The notes under the pieces: generated by a model
Told to the model about the DNA's origin: nothing
Databases searched by the model: none
The model's input: only the letters and a program-made list of their open reading frames with translations
Part shown: positions 34,547 through 44,579 of the stretch, one piece after another
How positions within the stretch are numbered: the first letter of the stretch is position 1
Layout of the letters: each line of letters opens with the position of its first letter
Program-made: the position numbers and the translations under genes
Assembly (NCBI GenBank): GCA_963809385.1
Contig: CAWEJL010000006.1
Location: forward strand, 62,001 to 126,000
Source: JAKAIY01 sp963809385
GTDB taxonomy: Bacteria > Chloroflexota > Ktedonobacteria > Ktedonobacterales > JADMIN01
Direction of reading: 5' to 3'
DNA: 64,000 bases

Positions 34547-37096
34547 CTACGGCTCCATGCCGAGGAAGCGGCTCAGCAGGTTCGCGCGCCAGGCCCAGCG
34601 GACGAGCAGCACCCAGAGGACAACGGCGGCGACGACGAGGGCATAGGCGGGCGCCGGGAGGGGCGTCAAGGCGAAGAGCGCGCCGAGCGGGGGAATGAAG
34701 GAAAAGAGCAGGAAGCAGACCATGAGGCCCAGCGCCAGCAGCGTGGGCCGCCGGTCGCCGCTGAGCTTGCTCGCGCCAGTCCACCAGGGCGTGGGCGGCT
34801 CAACGAAGATCACCAGCAGCAAGCCGCAGAAGACGAGGAAGGACGCCAGCGCGGTCTGGGCGACATCGAAGTCAGCGTCGGTGGGCGGAAGACCCTTCAC
34901 GCCGGAGGCGAAGCGCAAGGAGTAGACGCTGAAAAACAGGGTAACGCCTAGCACACTGCTGATCAGCGCGGGCGGCAGGATGAAGCGCAGCAGACGGCGC
35001 ACGAGGCTGCCGGGCGGGATGGCGCCGGGGCGCGCCCAGAGGGCCAGCATAATGGTCGGAATGCCCACAGATAACAGCGTCAGGATAGAGCCCTGGCGCA
35101 ATTCGAGCGGGAAGACGCCGACGACGAGCGAGGAGATGATGACCAGCCCAACGGTGCTGATACGGGTCAGGAAGAGCTTGAGGATCGCCTGCATGCCGTT
35201 CAGGATGCGCTGGCCCTCCAGCGCGGCGGGCGCGAGCACGGCGAAGGAGTCCTGCATCAGCACGATATCGGCGACGCCGCGCGCGGCCTGGCTGCCGCTG
35301 CGCATAGCGATGCCCAGGTCCGCCCGCTTGAGCGAGAGCACGTCGTTGACGCCATCGCCGATCATCGCCACGTAGTGGCCTTGCTCGCGCAGCGCCTGGA
35401 TGATGCGCTCCTTCTGCCGGGGCGTGATGCGCCCGAAGATCGTCGCGGTCTCGACGGCGAGGCCGAGCGCGTCGCCCTCCAGCTCATCCAGCTCAGCGCC
35501 GGTGATCAGCTCGACATCCACGGGCAGGCCAGCCTGGCGGGCGAGCGCGGCGACCGTCTCCGGGTTGTCGCCGGAGATGATCTTGGGCCGCACACCAGCC
35601 TGGGCGAAGGCCGCCAGCGCCTCGCGCGCCTCGGGGCGTAGCTCGTCGCGCAGGCTGATGAGGCCGATGGGCCGCAGCGTCGCGGGAAGCGTGGAGTCGT
35701 CGCCCAGGTCCTCCAGGCGGGCGCCGTCCTGGCCGTAGTCCGGGTCATAGGCCAGCAGCAGGACGCGCAGGCCCAGGCGGGTCAGCGGCTGCGCCTGCGT
35801 GGCGATGGTCTGCCAGACGGGCGAGTCAGGCTCGCTGGCGTCCGCGAGGTAGCGGCGCAGTGATTCGGGGGCGCCAAGGGCGTAGACGCCGCGCAGGGAC
35901 AGGCCGCCGTTGTCACCGTCCGCGCCCGCGCCATCGAAGGCGACCGCGCTCCACTTGCGGGCGGAGGAGAACGGGATCGCCCCGGCGGCGGGACGGCTGG
36001 GCGCGGGCCAGCGCTCGGCGATGGCCTCGCTGGTCTTGTTGCCGCCCGCCTCGCTGGCGACCACCGCGCCGAGCGCGCGACCCATCTCCGCCGCGCTCAC
36101 CGCGAACGGGTGGAGGTCTTCGAGCGTCAGCCGGTTGGTGGTCAGCGTGCCGGTCTTGTCGAAGCAGAGGATGTCCACATGGCTCAGCGACTCGATGGCG
36201 TTGGACTGCTGCACCAGCGCGCCGAAGCGGATGATGCGCACGGCGCCCAGCGCGTAGGCGACGGCGATGGAGAGGAACAGGCCGTTGGGAACCAGCCCGG
36301 CGACAATGGTCGAGTTCTCGACGCTCTCGGCGAGGTTGATGTGGCGGAAAAGCGAGGCGACGACCAGCAGAAACTCCATATAGAGCACGATCAGCAGGGC
36401 GATGCGCACGACGAGGTAAATCTCGCGCTGCAGCGGGGTCAGCGTGCGGCGGAAGGCCTTGGCGCTGGCCGTCATCTGGCTCATGAGGCTCTGCGCGCCG
36501 ACGCGCTCGGCGATGTAGGAGCCTTCACCAGAGACGACGAAGCTGCCGGAGTAGACCATCTCGCCGCCGCTATGCGGGATGGGGTCGGCCTCGCCGGTGA
36601 GCAGCGATTCGTCCATGGTCATGCGGCTGGCGCCGAGCAGGCGGCCATCCACGACAATCTGGTCGCCGGGGCCGACCTTGAGGACATCGCCGATCACCAG
36701 ATCGTCGGGGGAAAGCTCGCGCTCCTGGCCATCGCGCAGGACGGTGGCCGTGGGGCGGGCCAGCAGGGCGATGCGGTCGAGCGTGCGCTTGGCGCGAATC
36801 TCCTGGACGAGGCTGACGATGATGTTGAGCGAGATAACGCCGGTGGAGATGAGCGCGTCGCCGATGCGGCCCAGCAGGGCGAGTGTGATGCCCAGGCCGA
36901 GCAGCGCCATGTTGATGAAGGTGAAGACGTTTTCGAGGATGATCTGGCGGTAGGAGCGACTGGTAGGCGGGGCGACGGTGGCGCCCAGGCCGCGCGCGCG
37001 CCGCGCGTTGGCCTCCTCGGTGGTGAGGCCGCGCATGGCGTCAGACGCGGCTGGTATGGATGGCTGCTCGCTGGTGATGTTCGTCTCGCGCGTCAT
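34547..37096 (-). CDS. P-type ATPase, CtpE-like (probable Ca2+ or other cation transporter)
   Basis: 849 residues with the full P-type layout: actuator loop MTMDESLLTGEADPI, the phosphorylation site DKTGTLT (Asp313), nucleotide domain, and hinge MIGDGVNDVLSLKRADLGIAM. There are about ten helices, including the M4 segment VAGLVPNGLFLSIAVAYALGAVRI. This VPNGLFLSIAVAYALG signature is that of mycobacterial CtpE (calcium uptake) rather than heavy-metal ATPases, and there is no N-terminal metal-binding domain. I set the start at ATG 37096, with GGTGGAG about 6 nt upstream, rather than the 60-bp longer frame. No accessory subunit gene is adjacent. Confidence 0.88.
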   Translation of the reverse strand: MTRETNITSEQPSIPAASDAMRGLTTEEANARRARGLGATVAPPTSRSYRQIILENVFTFINMALLGLGITLALLGRIGDALISTGVISLNIIVSLVQEIRAKRTLDRIALLARPTATVLRDGQERELSPDDLVIGDVLKVGPGDQIVVDGRLLGASRMTMDESLLTGEADPIPHSGGEMVYSGSFVVSGEGSYIAERVGAQSLMSQMTASAKAFRRTLTPLQREIYLVVRIALLIVLYMEFLLVVASLFRHINLAESVENSTIVAGLVPNGLFLSIAVAYALGAVRIIRFGALVQQSNAIESLSHVDILCFDKTGTLTTNRLTLEDLHPFAVSAAEMGRALGAVVASEAGGNKTSEAIAERWPAPSRPAAGAIPFSSARKWSAVAFDGAGADGDNGGLSLRGVYALGAPESLRRYLADASEPDSPVWQTIATQAQPLTRLGLRVLLLAYDPDYGQDGARLEDLGDDSTLPATLRPIGLISLRDELRPEAREALAAFAQAGVRPKIISGDNPETVAALARQAGLPVDVELITGAELDELEGDALGLAVETATIFGRITPRQKERIIQALREQGHYVAMIGDGVNDVLSLKRADLGIAMRSGSQAARGVADIVLMQDSFAVLAPAALEGQRILNGMQAILKLFLTRISTVGLVIISSLVVGVFPLELRQGSILTLLSVGIPTIMLALWARPGAIPPGSLVRRLLRFILPPALISSVLGVTLFFSVYSLRFASGVKGLPPTDADFDVAQTALASFLVFCGLLLVIFVEPPTPWWTGASKLSGDRRPTLLALGLMVCFLLFSFIPPLGALFALTPLPAPAYALVVAAVVLWVLLVRWAWRANLLSRFLGMEP

Positions 37097-37292
37097 GTCC
37101 CACTCCACCTTCTCAGGCGCGCGCACTGGGCCCGCCATGCTCGCGACATGCATCACAGCGCGTCTCGCACTCTCTCAATACGCTCACGCGGGTGAGAAGT
37201 AGCGCGATATGGGGCGCCCATATGGCGGATTCCGTCCGTATAGGAGACGGATAGGCGCGAGATTGCGCAGCCAGCGACCAGGCTAGCGGCGC

Positions 37293-37562
37293 TTACGCCC
37301 CCAGTAGTCCTGGTGGGCCAGCGCCAGCGCGATGCGCGATTCCGCCGATACCAACGCCAGGGAAGAACCCGTGGTAAAACAGCGGCGGGCTCAGGATGGG
37401 ATCGAGGACCAGGGTGGCGCCGATGAGGACGAACCCGGCCCCATAGAGCGCGGTCGCCAGCGCGCGACTGGGCAGGCGCGCGCGCCAGGCGATGACCATC
37501 GCCGGGAAGGTCACCAGCAATCCCGCTATCGCGAGCGCCGTAAACTGCTCGTGAACAGACAC
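37293..37562 (-). CDS. Small unknown membrane protein
   Basis: 89 residues with two to three hydrophobic helices: FTALAIAGLLVTFPAMVIAW, ALYGAGFVLIGATLVLDP and a Gly-rich end. No family recognised. GTG start at 37562, preceded by GGGAGACGGGACC. The C-terminus might be affected by a frameshift near 37345, where other frames also stay open. It is divergent from the hydrolase gene by 86 bp. Confidence 0.5.
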   Translation of the reverse strand: MSVHEQFTALAIAGLLVTFPAMVIAWRARLPSRALATALYGAGFVLIGATLVLDPILSPPLFYHGFFPGVGIGGIAHRAGAGPPGLLGA

Positions 37563-37648
37563 GGTCCCGTCTCCCGGCGCCGCTGAGGCGCGCTATCCAC
37601 ACGGACACACAGGCTTCCCAACCAGGCCCAGGAAAAAGGCAGGTAGCG

Positions 37649-39370
37649 ATGTCCGCTCCTCGCACAATTGTCCAACAAGGGCGGCGCGCCGTCCAGCGAT
37701 ATATACGGGTGTTTCGCAGACCAGCGATATTTCATAGCGCGCTGCTGGCGCTGCTGATCGCGGTGTTCCTGCTGGCGTCCGCCCAGGTGCGGGCCTACAC
37801 CGATGGCGTCCAGATTGACGCCTTCATTATCCACGGGACGGTCGACACGCCGACGCTGCGCTACACGCCCCCGGCGGACAAGCAGCTGCCGGTGATCGCG
37901 GTGATCGCGCATGGCTACGCGGCGGACAAGGAGATCATGTCGTCGTTCGCGGTGGACCTGGCCAAACAGGGCATCACTGTCTATACGTTCGACTTCCCCG
38001 GCCACGGCGCTTCGACCGCCTACTACGGCGGCGCGACGCATCAGGTCGTGAAGCAGATCGTCGCCACGCTGGGCGATGTGGTGGACTACGCGCAGGCGCA
38101 CGCGCCCAGCCCGAACACCAAGATCGTGCTGCTGGGCTATTCGCTCGGCACGATCGCGGTGGGCGAGTACGCCTTCCAGCACCCGGACATGAAGAACCTC
38201 CAGGCGACGGTGCTGGTGGCGGGCATCCTATCGGACAAGCCGACGACGACCAACCCGCGCAATCTGCTGGTGCTCTCCGGCCAGTTCGACCTGCCGGGAA
38301 TCAATGACATCGCCCGCAACGCGATCGCGGCGGCCTGTGGCGCGCCCGTGACGCAGATCAAGGGCACATCGTACCAGTGTGAGATCAACGCCACCGACTG
38401 GCGACGGCGCGTGATCCTGCCTGGGCTGGACCACATCTCGATCGTCACCGCCTCCTCGACGCATGATGTCGTGCTGGCGTGGCTGGGGAAGACGGTAGAC
38501 CCGCGCATCGGCCAGACGCCCGTCATCGCGGACCTGCGGCTGCACTGGATGCTGATTGGCTTCCTCGCGGCCCTGCTCGCTGTCGCCCCGCTCATCCGGC
38601 TGTTGAGCATGCTCTTCCGCATCCATCCGGCGTGGGTCCGCGTGTGGCCCGCGGAGCCGGTGGATGGGCGCCCGGCGGGGATGCCGCGCTGGATGGGCAT
38701 CCTCGCGCTGCCGGCGGCGCTGCTGGTGGCGCTGGTGGCGCTGTGGGCGGCGCTCCCCAGGAGTTTCTGGGGGCCTGATCCGTTCCCGTTCAGCTTCCTG
38801 CGGCAGCAGGTGTCGGCGGATGTGGCGATCTACTTCCTGTTCGCGGGCGCCGCGCTCGCGGCGATTGTCTGGGGCATTCCCCGGCTGCGGGCCTACATCA
38901 CGCCGCCGCCGTGGCGCGAGGCGCCGCGGCAGGCGCTGATCGCGGTGGCGGTGACGGCGTTCCTGGTGGTGACGCTGGGCGGGCTGTCATCCTACGCCTG
39001 GGAGAGCCTGGCGCTGGAGCCGCAGCGGCTCTGGCGTGGGGCGGTCTACGCGCTGATGATCTGGCCGTTCTTCTTCGCGCTGCGGTCGCTGCTCTTCGCG
39101 ATGTCGCCGCGACTCAAGCACCCCATCCTGGCGGACATCGGAGCCGGGCTGCTGATGATCGCGACGCTCGTCGGGGCGATCGTCATGAACTTCGACCGGC
39201 TCTCGTACCTGGGCATCCTGCTGCCGATCGTGGGCATTCTGATCCTGCTGCTGGCGGGGGTGGCCACCTGGACGCGGCTGACGCTGCGGCATCCGGTGAT
39301 TCTGGTGTCAACGCTGGAGGCGCTCCTGATGGCGTGGATCCTCTCCGCGACGCTGCCGCTGGTGATGTAA
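37649..39370 (+). CDS. Alpha/beta hydrolase fused to a polytopic membrane domain
   Basis: 573 residues. An N-terminal signal-anchor helix (about 28-46) is followed by an alpha/beta hydrolase domain: VIAVIAHGYAADKE (oxyanion HG), FDFPGHGAS and nucleophile elbow GYSLG (Ser165). A late His is in PGLDHISI (about 266). From about residue 290 onward there are seven to eight transmembrane helices. The combination resembles membrane-bound lysophospholipase or depolymerase-type proteins. The catalytic domain is probably outside, after the first helix; this is inference from topology. The start ATG has AGGCAGGTAGCG ahead. It is followed by a family B repeat. Confidence 0.8.
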   Translation: MSAPRTIVQQGRRAVQRYIRVFRRPAIFHSALLALLIAVFLLASAQVRAYTDGVQIDAFIIHGTVDTPTLRYTPPADKQLPVIAVIAHGYAADKEIMSSFAVDLAKQGITVYTFDFPGHGASTAYYGGATHQVVKQIVATLGDVVDYAQAHAPSPNTKIVLLGYSLGTIAVGEYAFQHPDMKNLQATVLVAGILSDKPTTTNPRNLLVLSGQFDLPGINDIARNAIAAACGAPVTQIKGTSYQCEINATDWRRRVILPGLDHISIVTASSTHDVVLAWLGKTVDPRIGQTPVIADLRLHWMLIGFLAALLAVAPLIRLLSMLFRIHPAWVRVWPAEPVDGRPAGMPRWMGILALPAALLVALVALWAALPRSFWGPDPFPFSFLRQQVSADVAIYFLFAGAALAAIVWGIPRLRAYITPPPWREAPRQALIAVAVTAFLVVTLGGLSSYAWESLALEPQRLWRGAVYALMIWPFFFALRSLLFAMSPRLKHPILADIGAGLLMIATLVGAIVMNFDRLSYLGILLPIVGILILLLAGVATWTRLTLRHPVILVSTLEALLMAWILSATLPLVM

Positions 39371-39418
39371 AGGGCGGCGGCGCGGAGGTGGCGCGGAGGT
39401 GGGCGGTGAGGAAGCCCA

Positions 39419-39497
39419 GCGAATGAATTCGCGCCTGGCACGCGTCCGCGCAGGCGGACGTTGTGGCCGCAGGCCATTGAGGCGCGAATTCATTCGC
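39419..39497. repeat. Family B repeat, complete with perfect outer arms
   Basis: GCGAATGAATTCGCGCCT (39419-39436) is perfectly inverted at 39480-39497. Core: CGTCCGC-GCAG-GCGGACG hairpin, then GTTGTGGCC. It fills the gap between two convergent genes and could act as a two-way terminator. Confidence 0.85.
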
Positions 39498-39518
39498 CGC
39501 CCGCTGGCCGCACCGCCG

Positions 39519-41340
39519 CTACTCCTCGCCCCAGATGATCGCCGTCTTGTCGCTGGCGGTGGCCAGCCGCGCGCCCTCGGCACGCACCCACGCCAGCGCG
39601 CGCCGGCTGTGGCCGCTGCGGCCCATGAGCGGCCGCCGACGCTCAGCTCGCGGCCGCCGGGGCCGCTGAGCGTCGCCAGCAGCCGCCCGCTGCTGCCGAC
39701 GCCCCACACCCGCGCCGTCTGGTCGTCGCTGGCGGTGGCCAGCCGCGCCCCATCGGGCGCCCACGCCACGCCAGTCACGCAGCCGCTGTGGCCGCTGAGC
39801 GTCGCCAGCAGCCGCCCGCTCGCCGCCTCCCACACCCGCGCCGTCTGGTCGTCGCTGGCGGTGGCCAGCCGCGCCCCATCGGGCGCCCACGCCACGCCAG
39901 TCACGTCGCCGCTGTGGCCGCTGAGCGTCGCCAGCAGCCGCCCGCTCGCCGCCTCCCACACCCGCGCCGTCTGTCGTCGCTGGCGGTGGCCAGCCGCGCC
40001 CCATCGGGCGCCCACGCCACGCTCAGCACGTCGCCGCTGGGGCCGCTGAGCGTCGCCAGCAGCCGCCCGCTCGCCGCCTCCCACACCCGCGCCGCCGTCG
40101 TTGCCAGCGGTGGCCAGCCGCGCCCCATCGGGCGCCCACGCCACGCCAGTCACGTCGCCGCTGTGGCCGGTGAGCGTGGCGATGACGGAGAAGCGCGCAA
40201 ACTCGAACCGGCCCCAGCGGAAGATGGTGGCGCGGTCAGCGCCCGCGGCTGGGGCGGCGACGAGCAGCGCGCGACGGGCTGGCCAGTTCTGCGCTTTGAC
40301 CGCTGCCGCGATGGCGGCATGCCAGGACGGGGTCAGCAGGGTTTTCTCCGCTTCGGGCGGGAGCTTCCGCGCGGCGGCGATGGCCTCGTCGTAGCGACCC
40401 GCCTCCCAACATGTCACTTCCGCGCGCTCACGCAGCGCCCAGCGCGGGTCGCCGGGCGCCATGCGGCGGGCGTCACTCAGCCGGCGGGAGAAGTCGTCCC
40501 AGCGGCCCAGGCGGGCGAGCGCGGCGGTGAGCGCGTCGAGGATGATCAGGCGGGTGGCGGTGTCGTCGAGCGGGGCCAGCGCAAAGGCGCGGGTGAGGAT
40601 CTCCGCCGTCTGCGCGTCGTCGCCCGCTCTGGCGGTGAGGCGCACGTAGAGCAGCAGCGTATCGGCGTCGGGCGCGTCCCGCCTTGAGCGCCTGCTTGAT
40701 GATCTCCAGCCCGGCGCGGTTGTCGCCGAGGGCGAAGGCGGCGGAGGCGCGCTCGCGCCAGAGGGCGGGCGTCATCGCGCCGCGCTCGATCAGGATGTCC
40801 GTTTTGTCTACCACATCCGACCAGTGCTCGCGGCCATAGGCGGTGTGCGTCTCCTGGCCAGCCGCTCGGTTGGGCGAGAGCGGCCGGGCGGCGCTGGGGT
40901 GGTGGACCATCGAGGCTCGCGCGCAGCGACAGCGGCCAGCGCGGCGTCGTAGCGCGCGGGATCGTCGGGCGGGTGAAGTCGAACTCCTGGATGTCCTTCC
41001 AGTCCTCGCGGCGCTCCGACTCCGCCAGGCGCACGGGCAGCAGCCGCTTGCCCAGCTCCACATGCTGGCGGTGGGCGATCTTCATCTCTCGCGGAACCCA
41101 GACCGAGGCGTTGGCGTTGGGCGAGAGAACGACCAGGAAGTTCGGGCGCTCAGTGATCTCGGCCAGAATGCGGTCCCACCAGTCCTCGCTGCCGTGCAGC
41201 CCCGCCTCGGCCTCATAGCCTGAGTTGTCGTACCAGACCGCTTCCTCGCCCAGCCGCGCGCGCAGGTCGGCGACCAGCCGCTGGCAGAACGCGTCATCCT
41301 CATGGCTGTGGCTCACGAACAAGCGCGGCCCCGTCTCCAT
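39519..41340 (-). CDS. TIR-TPR-WD40 multidomain protein, several frameshifts
   Basis: The N-terminal TIR-like domain (about residues 1-125) reads ETGPRLFVSHSHEDDAFCQRLV, then VWYDNSG and FLVVLSPNANASVWVPREMKIA. The Glu in PREMKIA sits where the catalytic Glu of NAD-cleaving TIRs lies. A helical tetratricopeptide-like middle part follows (ALWRERASAAFALGDNRAGLEIIKQALKAG...). The C-terminal part has at least five WD40 blades (GHSGDVTGVAWAPDGARLAT), four almost identical in DNA. At least six frame changes are needed (about 40970, 40925, 40680, 40090, 39970, 39650 and near 39560). Given error-prone assembly, part of this may be artefact, and the repeats may also be mis-collapsed. ATG 41340 follows GGGGAGATG. 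TIR-WD40 proteins are candidate NADase sensors or defence proteins. Confidence 0.75.
39660..40180. repeat. Near-identical 126-bp WD40 repeats
   Basis: Four to five units of about 123-126 bp, each starting with GAGCGTCGCCAGCAGCCGCC (plus strand). Starts lie near 39667, 39797, 39920 and 40045. Identity is far higher than usual for WD blades, pointing to recent duplication or gene conversion. Confidence 0.85.
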
Positions 41341-41380
41341 ACCCGCATCTCCCCTATCCGCCAAGGTCCCATCCCGCTTA

Positions 41381-41422
41381 CGCCCCTCGCCTCCGCAGAG
41401 GAGAGGGGGCAGGGGGTGAGGT
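41381..41422. repeat. Family A palindromic repeat
   Basis: GCCCCTCGCCTCCGCAGAGG then GAGAGGGGGCAGGGGGTG plus AGGTC. Located 40 bp upstream of the TIR gene start, in a 450-bp gene-free stretch (41341-41790) that also holds a family B element and nothing else I recognise. Confidence 0.7.
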
Positions 41423-41494
41423 CCGCGCTCCACTCACCATCGCAATCGCGCGCAGGCATTGTAGCGCGAAGGTGAGCGGGCCGTAAAGCGGACG

Positions 41495-41557
41495 GGCGAA
41501 TGAATTCGCGCCTGAGGCCCGTGGCCACAACGTCCGCCTGCGCGGACGCTCGCCTGC
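41495..41557. repeat. Family B repeat, one arm only
   Basis: GGGCGAATGAATTCGCGCC arm followed by GGCCACAACGTCC and a GCCTGCGCGGAC hairpin. The second outer arm is missing, so this copy is truncated. Confidence 0.75.
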
Positions 41558-41790
41558 CCGCTTCGCCCGCTGCGCCTGCTCGCTGCGCCTCACGATGCTG
41601 ACACGGTTCTGCGCCAATGGCGGAGGGAGATGAGGTCACAGCCAGCGGCGGCATGTGACGTACCTGTAAGGACGGCGCGCTGGAGCGTGCGGAACGTGTG
41701 ACACGCGCAGCCGCTTCTTTATCAGTGCGGCCAACAGCGCGTCGCATCGAGCGCCGGGGCGCCGTCCAGGGAACAGGGGAGGAGGCGGGT

Positions 41791-43057
41791 ATGAGCGCCT
41801 CATCAGCCGCGACATCGCGGGGGGCTGACCAGCCCAGCGCGCCATCCGTGCGGCGGTATGAGCTTGACTGGCTGCGGACGGGGGCGGTCTTCGGGCTGAT
41901 CCCGTTCCATGTCGCCGTGATCTTCACCTCTGGCGCGTATGACTACGTCAAGAACGCGCAGACCAGCACGGTGATGGATTTCCTGGTATCCTTCATCACC
42001 GCCTGGGGCATCCCACTGCTCTTCCTGGTCGCGGGTGGCTCGGCGCGCTACGCGCTGGCCGCGCGCAGCGTGAAGCGCTATCTCAACGAGCGGGTGACCC
42101 GCCTGCTGGTGCCGTTCATCTTCGGCATGCTGCTGATCGTGCCGCTGCAAGTCTACATCGGACGCCTTTCTGGGCCGACGCCCGCGCCCCAGTTCCCCAC
42201 GTTTTACGGGGAGTTTCTCTGGAGCCTGGCGCTGATCTTCACAGGGCGCTTGCCGCGCGGGCCAGACTGGATTGGCCACCTGTGGTTCATCCCGCCGCTG
42301 ATGCTCTTCGCGGCGCTGGCGATCCCCTTCGCGCGGCTGCTGCGGACGCCGCGCGGGCGGGCGACGGTGGAATGGCTGGCGGGCCGCATGCGCGGCTATA
42401 GCGCGCTGCTCCTGCTTGGCCTGCCGCTTGCGGTGGTCAACTGGCTGGCGATCGAGGGCGTGCGCTGGATGGTAACAACAAATGTCGCGTTCGCGAGCAA
42501 CGCGATTGGCGACCATGGCGTTCCTGATCTTCTTCCTCTATGGCTACCTGCTCTACCTGGATGAACGGTTCCTCACCAGTGTGCGGCGCGACACCTGGCT
42601 CGCGCTGGCGCTGGGCCTGGGGGTATGGCTGGCGCTGCGGTACGTGATCCCCGGAGCGCTCTCCGCCACCTGGGCCGGGACGGTGGCCATTGGGGTTCTG
42701 CGCGGCTATAGCAGTTGGTGGTTGGTCATGGGCATTCTCGGCCTCGCGATTCGCTACCTCCGGTTTACGAACCCCCTGGAGCGCTATCTCGCCCGCGCCG
42801 CCTATCCCGTGTACATCATCCACATGCCGATCCTGTCGCTGATCGCGTTCTGGGTCGTGCGGCTGGATTGGGATATCGGGCTCAAGTTTGGGCTGATCGT
42901 CGTCCTGAGCCTGGCGGCCTCGCTGCTGATCTACGACGCCTTTATCCGCCGGATTGGTGTCATGCGGCTGCTTTTCGGGCTGCGCGCGGCGCCGTCAGTC
43001 AACGTCCCGCCCGGCCACCGTCCGGCCACCACGCCCGCTGCCCGCCGGAGCCCGTGA
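41791..43057 (+). CDS. Acyltransferase-3 family membrane protein, copy 1, one frameshift
   Basis: About 420 residues when rejoined, with ten hydrophobic helices. The N-terminal RRYELDWLRTGAVFGLIPFHVAVIF contains the family Arg/Asp and His. HLWFIPPLMLFAALAIPFARLL and the late YPVYIIHMPILSLIAFWV are hallmark acyltransferase-3/OafA-like segments. The frame breaks near 42505-42520 (NAIGD then MAFLIFFLYGYLLYL). Such proteins O-acylate sugars of surface glycans or antibiotics on the membrane. ATG at 41791 follows GGGGAGGAGGCGGGT. A paralogue is 177 bp downstream and an acyl-CoA synthetase follows it, so the three may be one operon handling acyl groups. Confidence 0.83.
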
Positions 43058-43233
43058 ACGGGTGGCGTGTGAGATGGCTGTGAGACCGCTCGCCGGGCGT
43101 GTGATGGACTGGTGAGCGAATCAGATGAGGATACAAATGCTTCCTTCCAGAGATGGCAGGGATTTCGCTGTCTTCGCTGTCGTTTCAGTCCCATGTATCC
43201 TGGTCGAGATCGTGAAGGTCTGGGGAGGTCGCT

Positions 43234-44574
43234 ATGGCGACGCCGGAGTCTCCAGCCCGCGCCGGGCCAGCTACCCCCGCGAGCGCTCCCGCGACAGGCA
43301 GGCGGTACGAGCTTGACTGGCTACGGGCGTTTGTCGTGCTCGGCCTGATTCCGATCCATGCCGCGGTCATCTTCAGCAGCACAGCGGACGCGTACCTGAA
43401 GAATAGCCAGACGAGCGAAAGCATGGCGCTGCTCGGCGCGTTCGCCGGAACGTGGGGGATGCCGCTGCTGTTCGTCGTCGCCGGGGCGAGCGCGTATTTC
43501 GCGCTCAACCACCGTTCAGGCTCACGCTATCTCATGGAGCGCGTGCAGCGGCTGATCGTGCCGTTTGTCTTCGCGACCCTGACGATTATTCCCATCCAGG
43601 TCTACGCCGTGGCGGTCAGTAATCCTGAGCTGATCCACACCTTTAACGTCCCAATCCACGATCCCAATTTCACGTCATCGTTCCTGGCGTTCATCGTCGA
43701 ATACCTGCGCGACTACGCCTACTTCCTGACGCACTTCTCGCCGACCCTGGCGATCGTGTTCTGGGGGCATCTGTGGTTCATCCCGCGCCTCTTCGCCTAT
43801 GCGCTGCTCACGCTGCCGCTGTTCTTCTGGCTGAAAAGCCCGCGTGGCGCGCGGCTGGTGGTTGCGCTGGGCAAGCTGATGCGCTATCCGGGGGCGATCT
43901 TCCTCTTCGCCGTCCCGCTGATCATCACCGAGATGTTCGTGCGCGGAACCGATCTGATCGCAATCACGGCGGGCTGGCCGCTCTACGATGACTGGGTGCA
44001 GTTCAGCTTCTACCTGATCTACTTCGTGTACGGCTATCTGGCCTTCGCCATCTCGACCATGCCAGCGGCGATCGCCCGCCACGGCTGGATCGCCCTGGCG
44101 CTGGGCATCGCGGGCTTCGCCCTGGCGCTGGCAATAGCGCAGAAGGGCACGCTGACATCCGACCCGCTGAACTACTCGCTGGGATATATCTTTGGAGCGC
44201 CGATTCGCGGATTTGTCAGCTGGTTCTGGGTGGTCGCGGTTCTCAGCCTCGCGCTGCACAAGCTGACGTTTACGAACGGGCTGCTGCGCTATCTCAACGA
44301 TGCCGCGTTCCCGATCTACGTGCTCCACATGCCCGTCGTGACAGTCGTCGGGATGTACGTCATCGCGCTCGACATCCCCTGGGCGCTCAAGTTTGTCCTG
44401 ATTATCGCCGCCGCGCTGACGCTGACCCTTGCGACCTACGAGCTGATCGTGCGGCGCTTCCGCGTCACGCGCATGCTCTTTGGTCTCAAGCCGCGACCGC
44501 GGGCGGGAGCCCGCGCCCGGGGCGCCCTGGTGGAATCGCCGGGCGCCGCGCTCCACGCCACTCACTGGAGGTGA
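43234..44574 (+). CDS. Acyltransferase-3 family membrane protein, copy 2
   Basis: 446 residues, uninterrupted, ten to eleven helices. RRYELDWLRAFVVLGLIPIHAAVIFSS near the start matches copy 1 closely. HLWFIPRLFAYALLTLPLFFW and the final FPIYVLHMPVVTVVGMYVIAL, then RRFRVTRMLFGLKPR, also align with it, so the two are tandem duplicates. Predicted to transfer acyl groups (perhaps from acyl-CoA) to membrane-associated glycan or lipid. The start ATG follows GGGGAGGTCGCT. The stop (44572-44574) is inside the ribosome site region of the acyl-CoA synthetase gene. Confidence 0.88.
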   Translation: MATPESPARAGPATPASAPATGRRYELDWLRAFVVLGLIPIHAAVIFSSTADAYLKNSQTSESMALLGAFAGTWGMPLLFVVAGASAYFALNHRSGSRYLMERVQRLIVPFVFATLTIIPIQVYAVAVSNPELIHTFNVPIHDPNFTSSFLAFIVEYLRDYAYFLTHFSPTLAIVFWGHLWFIPRLFAYALLTLPLFFWLKSPRGARLVVALGKLMRYPGAIFLFAVPLIITEMFVRGTDLIAITAGWPLYDDWVQFSFYLIYFVYGYLAFAISTMPAAIARHGWIALALGIAGFALALAIAQKGTLTSDPLNYSLGYIFGAPIRGFVSWFWVVAVLSLALHKLTFTNGLLRYLNDAAFPIYVLHMPVVTVVGMYVIALDIPWALKFVLIIAAALTLTLATYELIVRRFRVTRMLFGLKPRPRAGARARGALVESPGAALHATHWR

Positions 44575-44579
44575 TCGGT

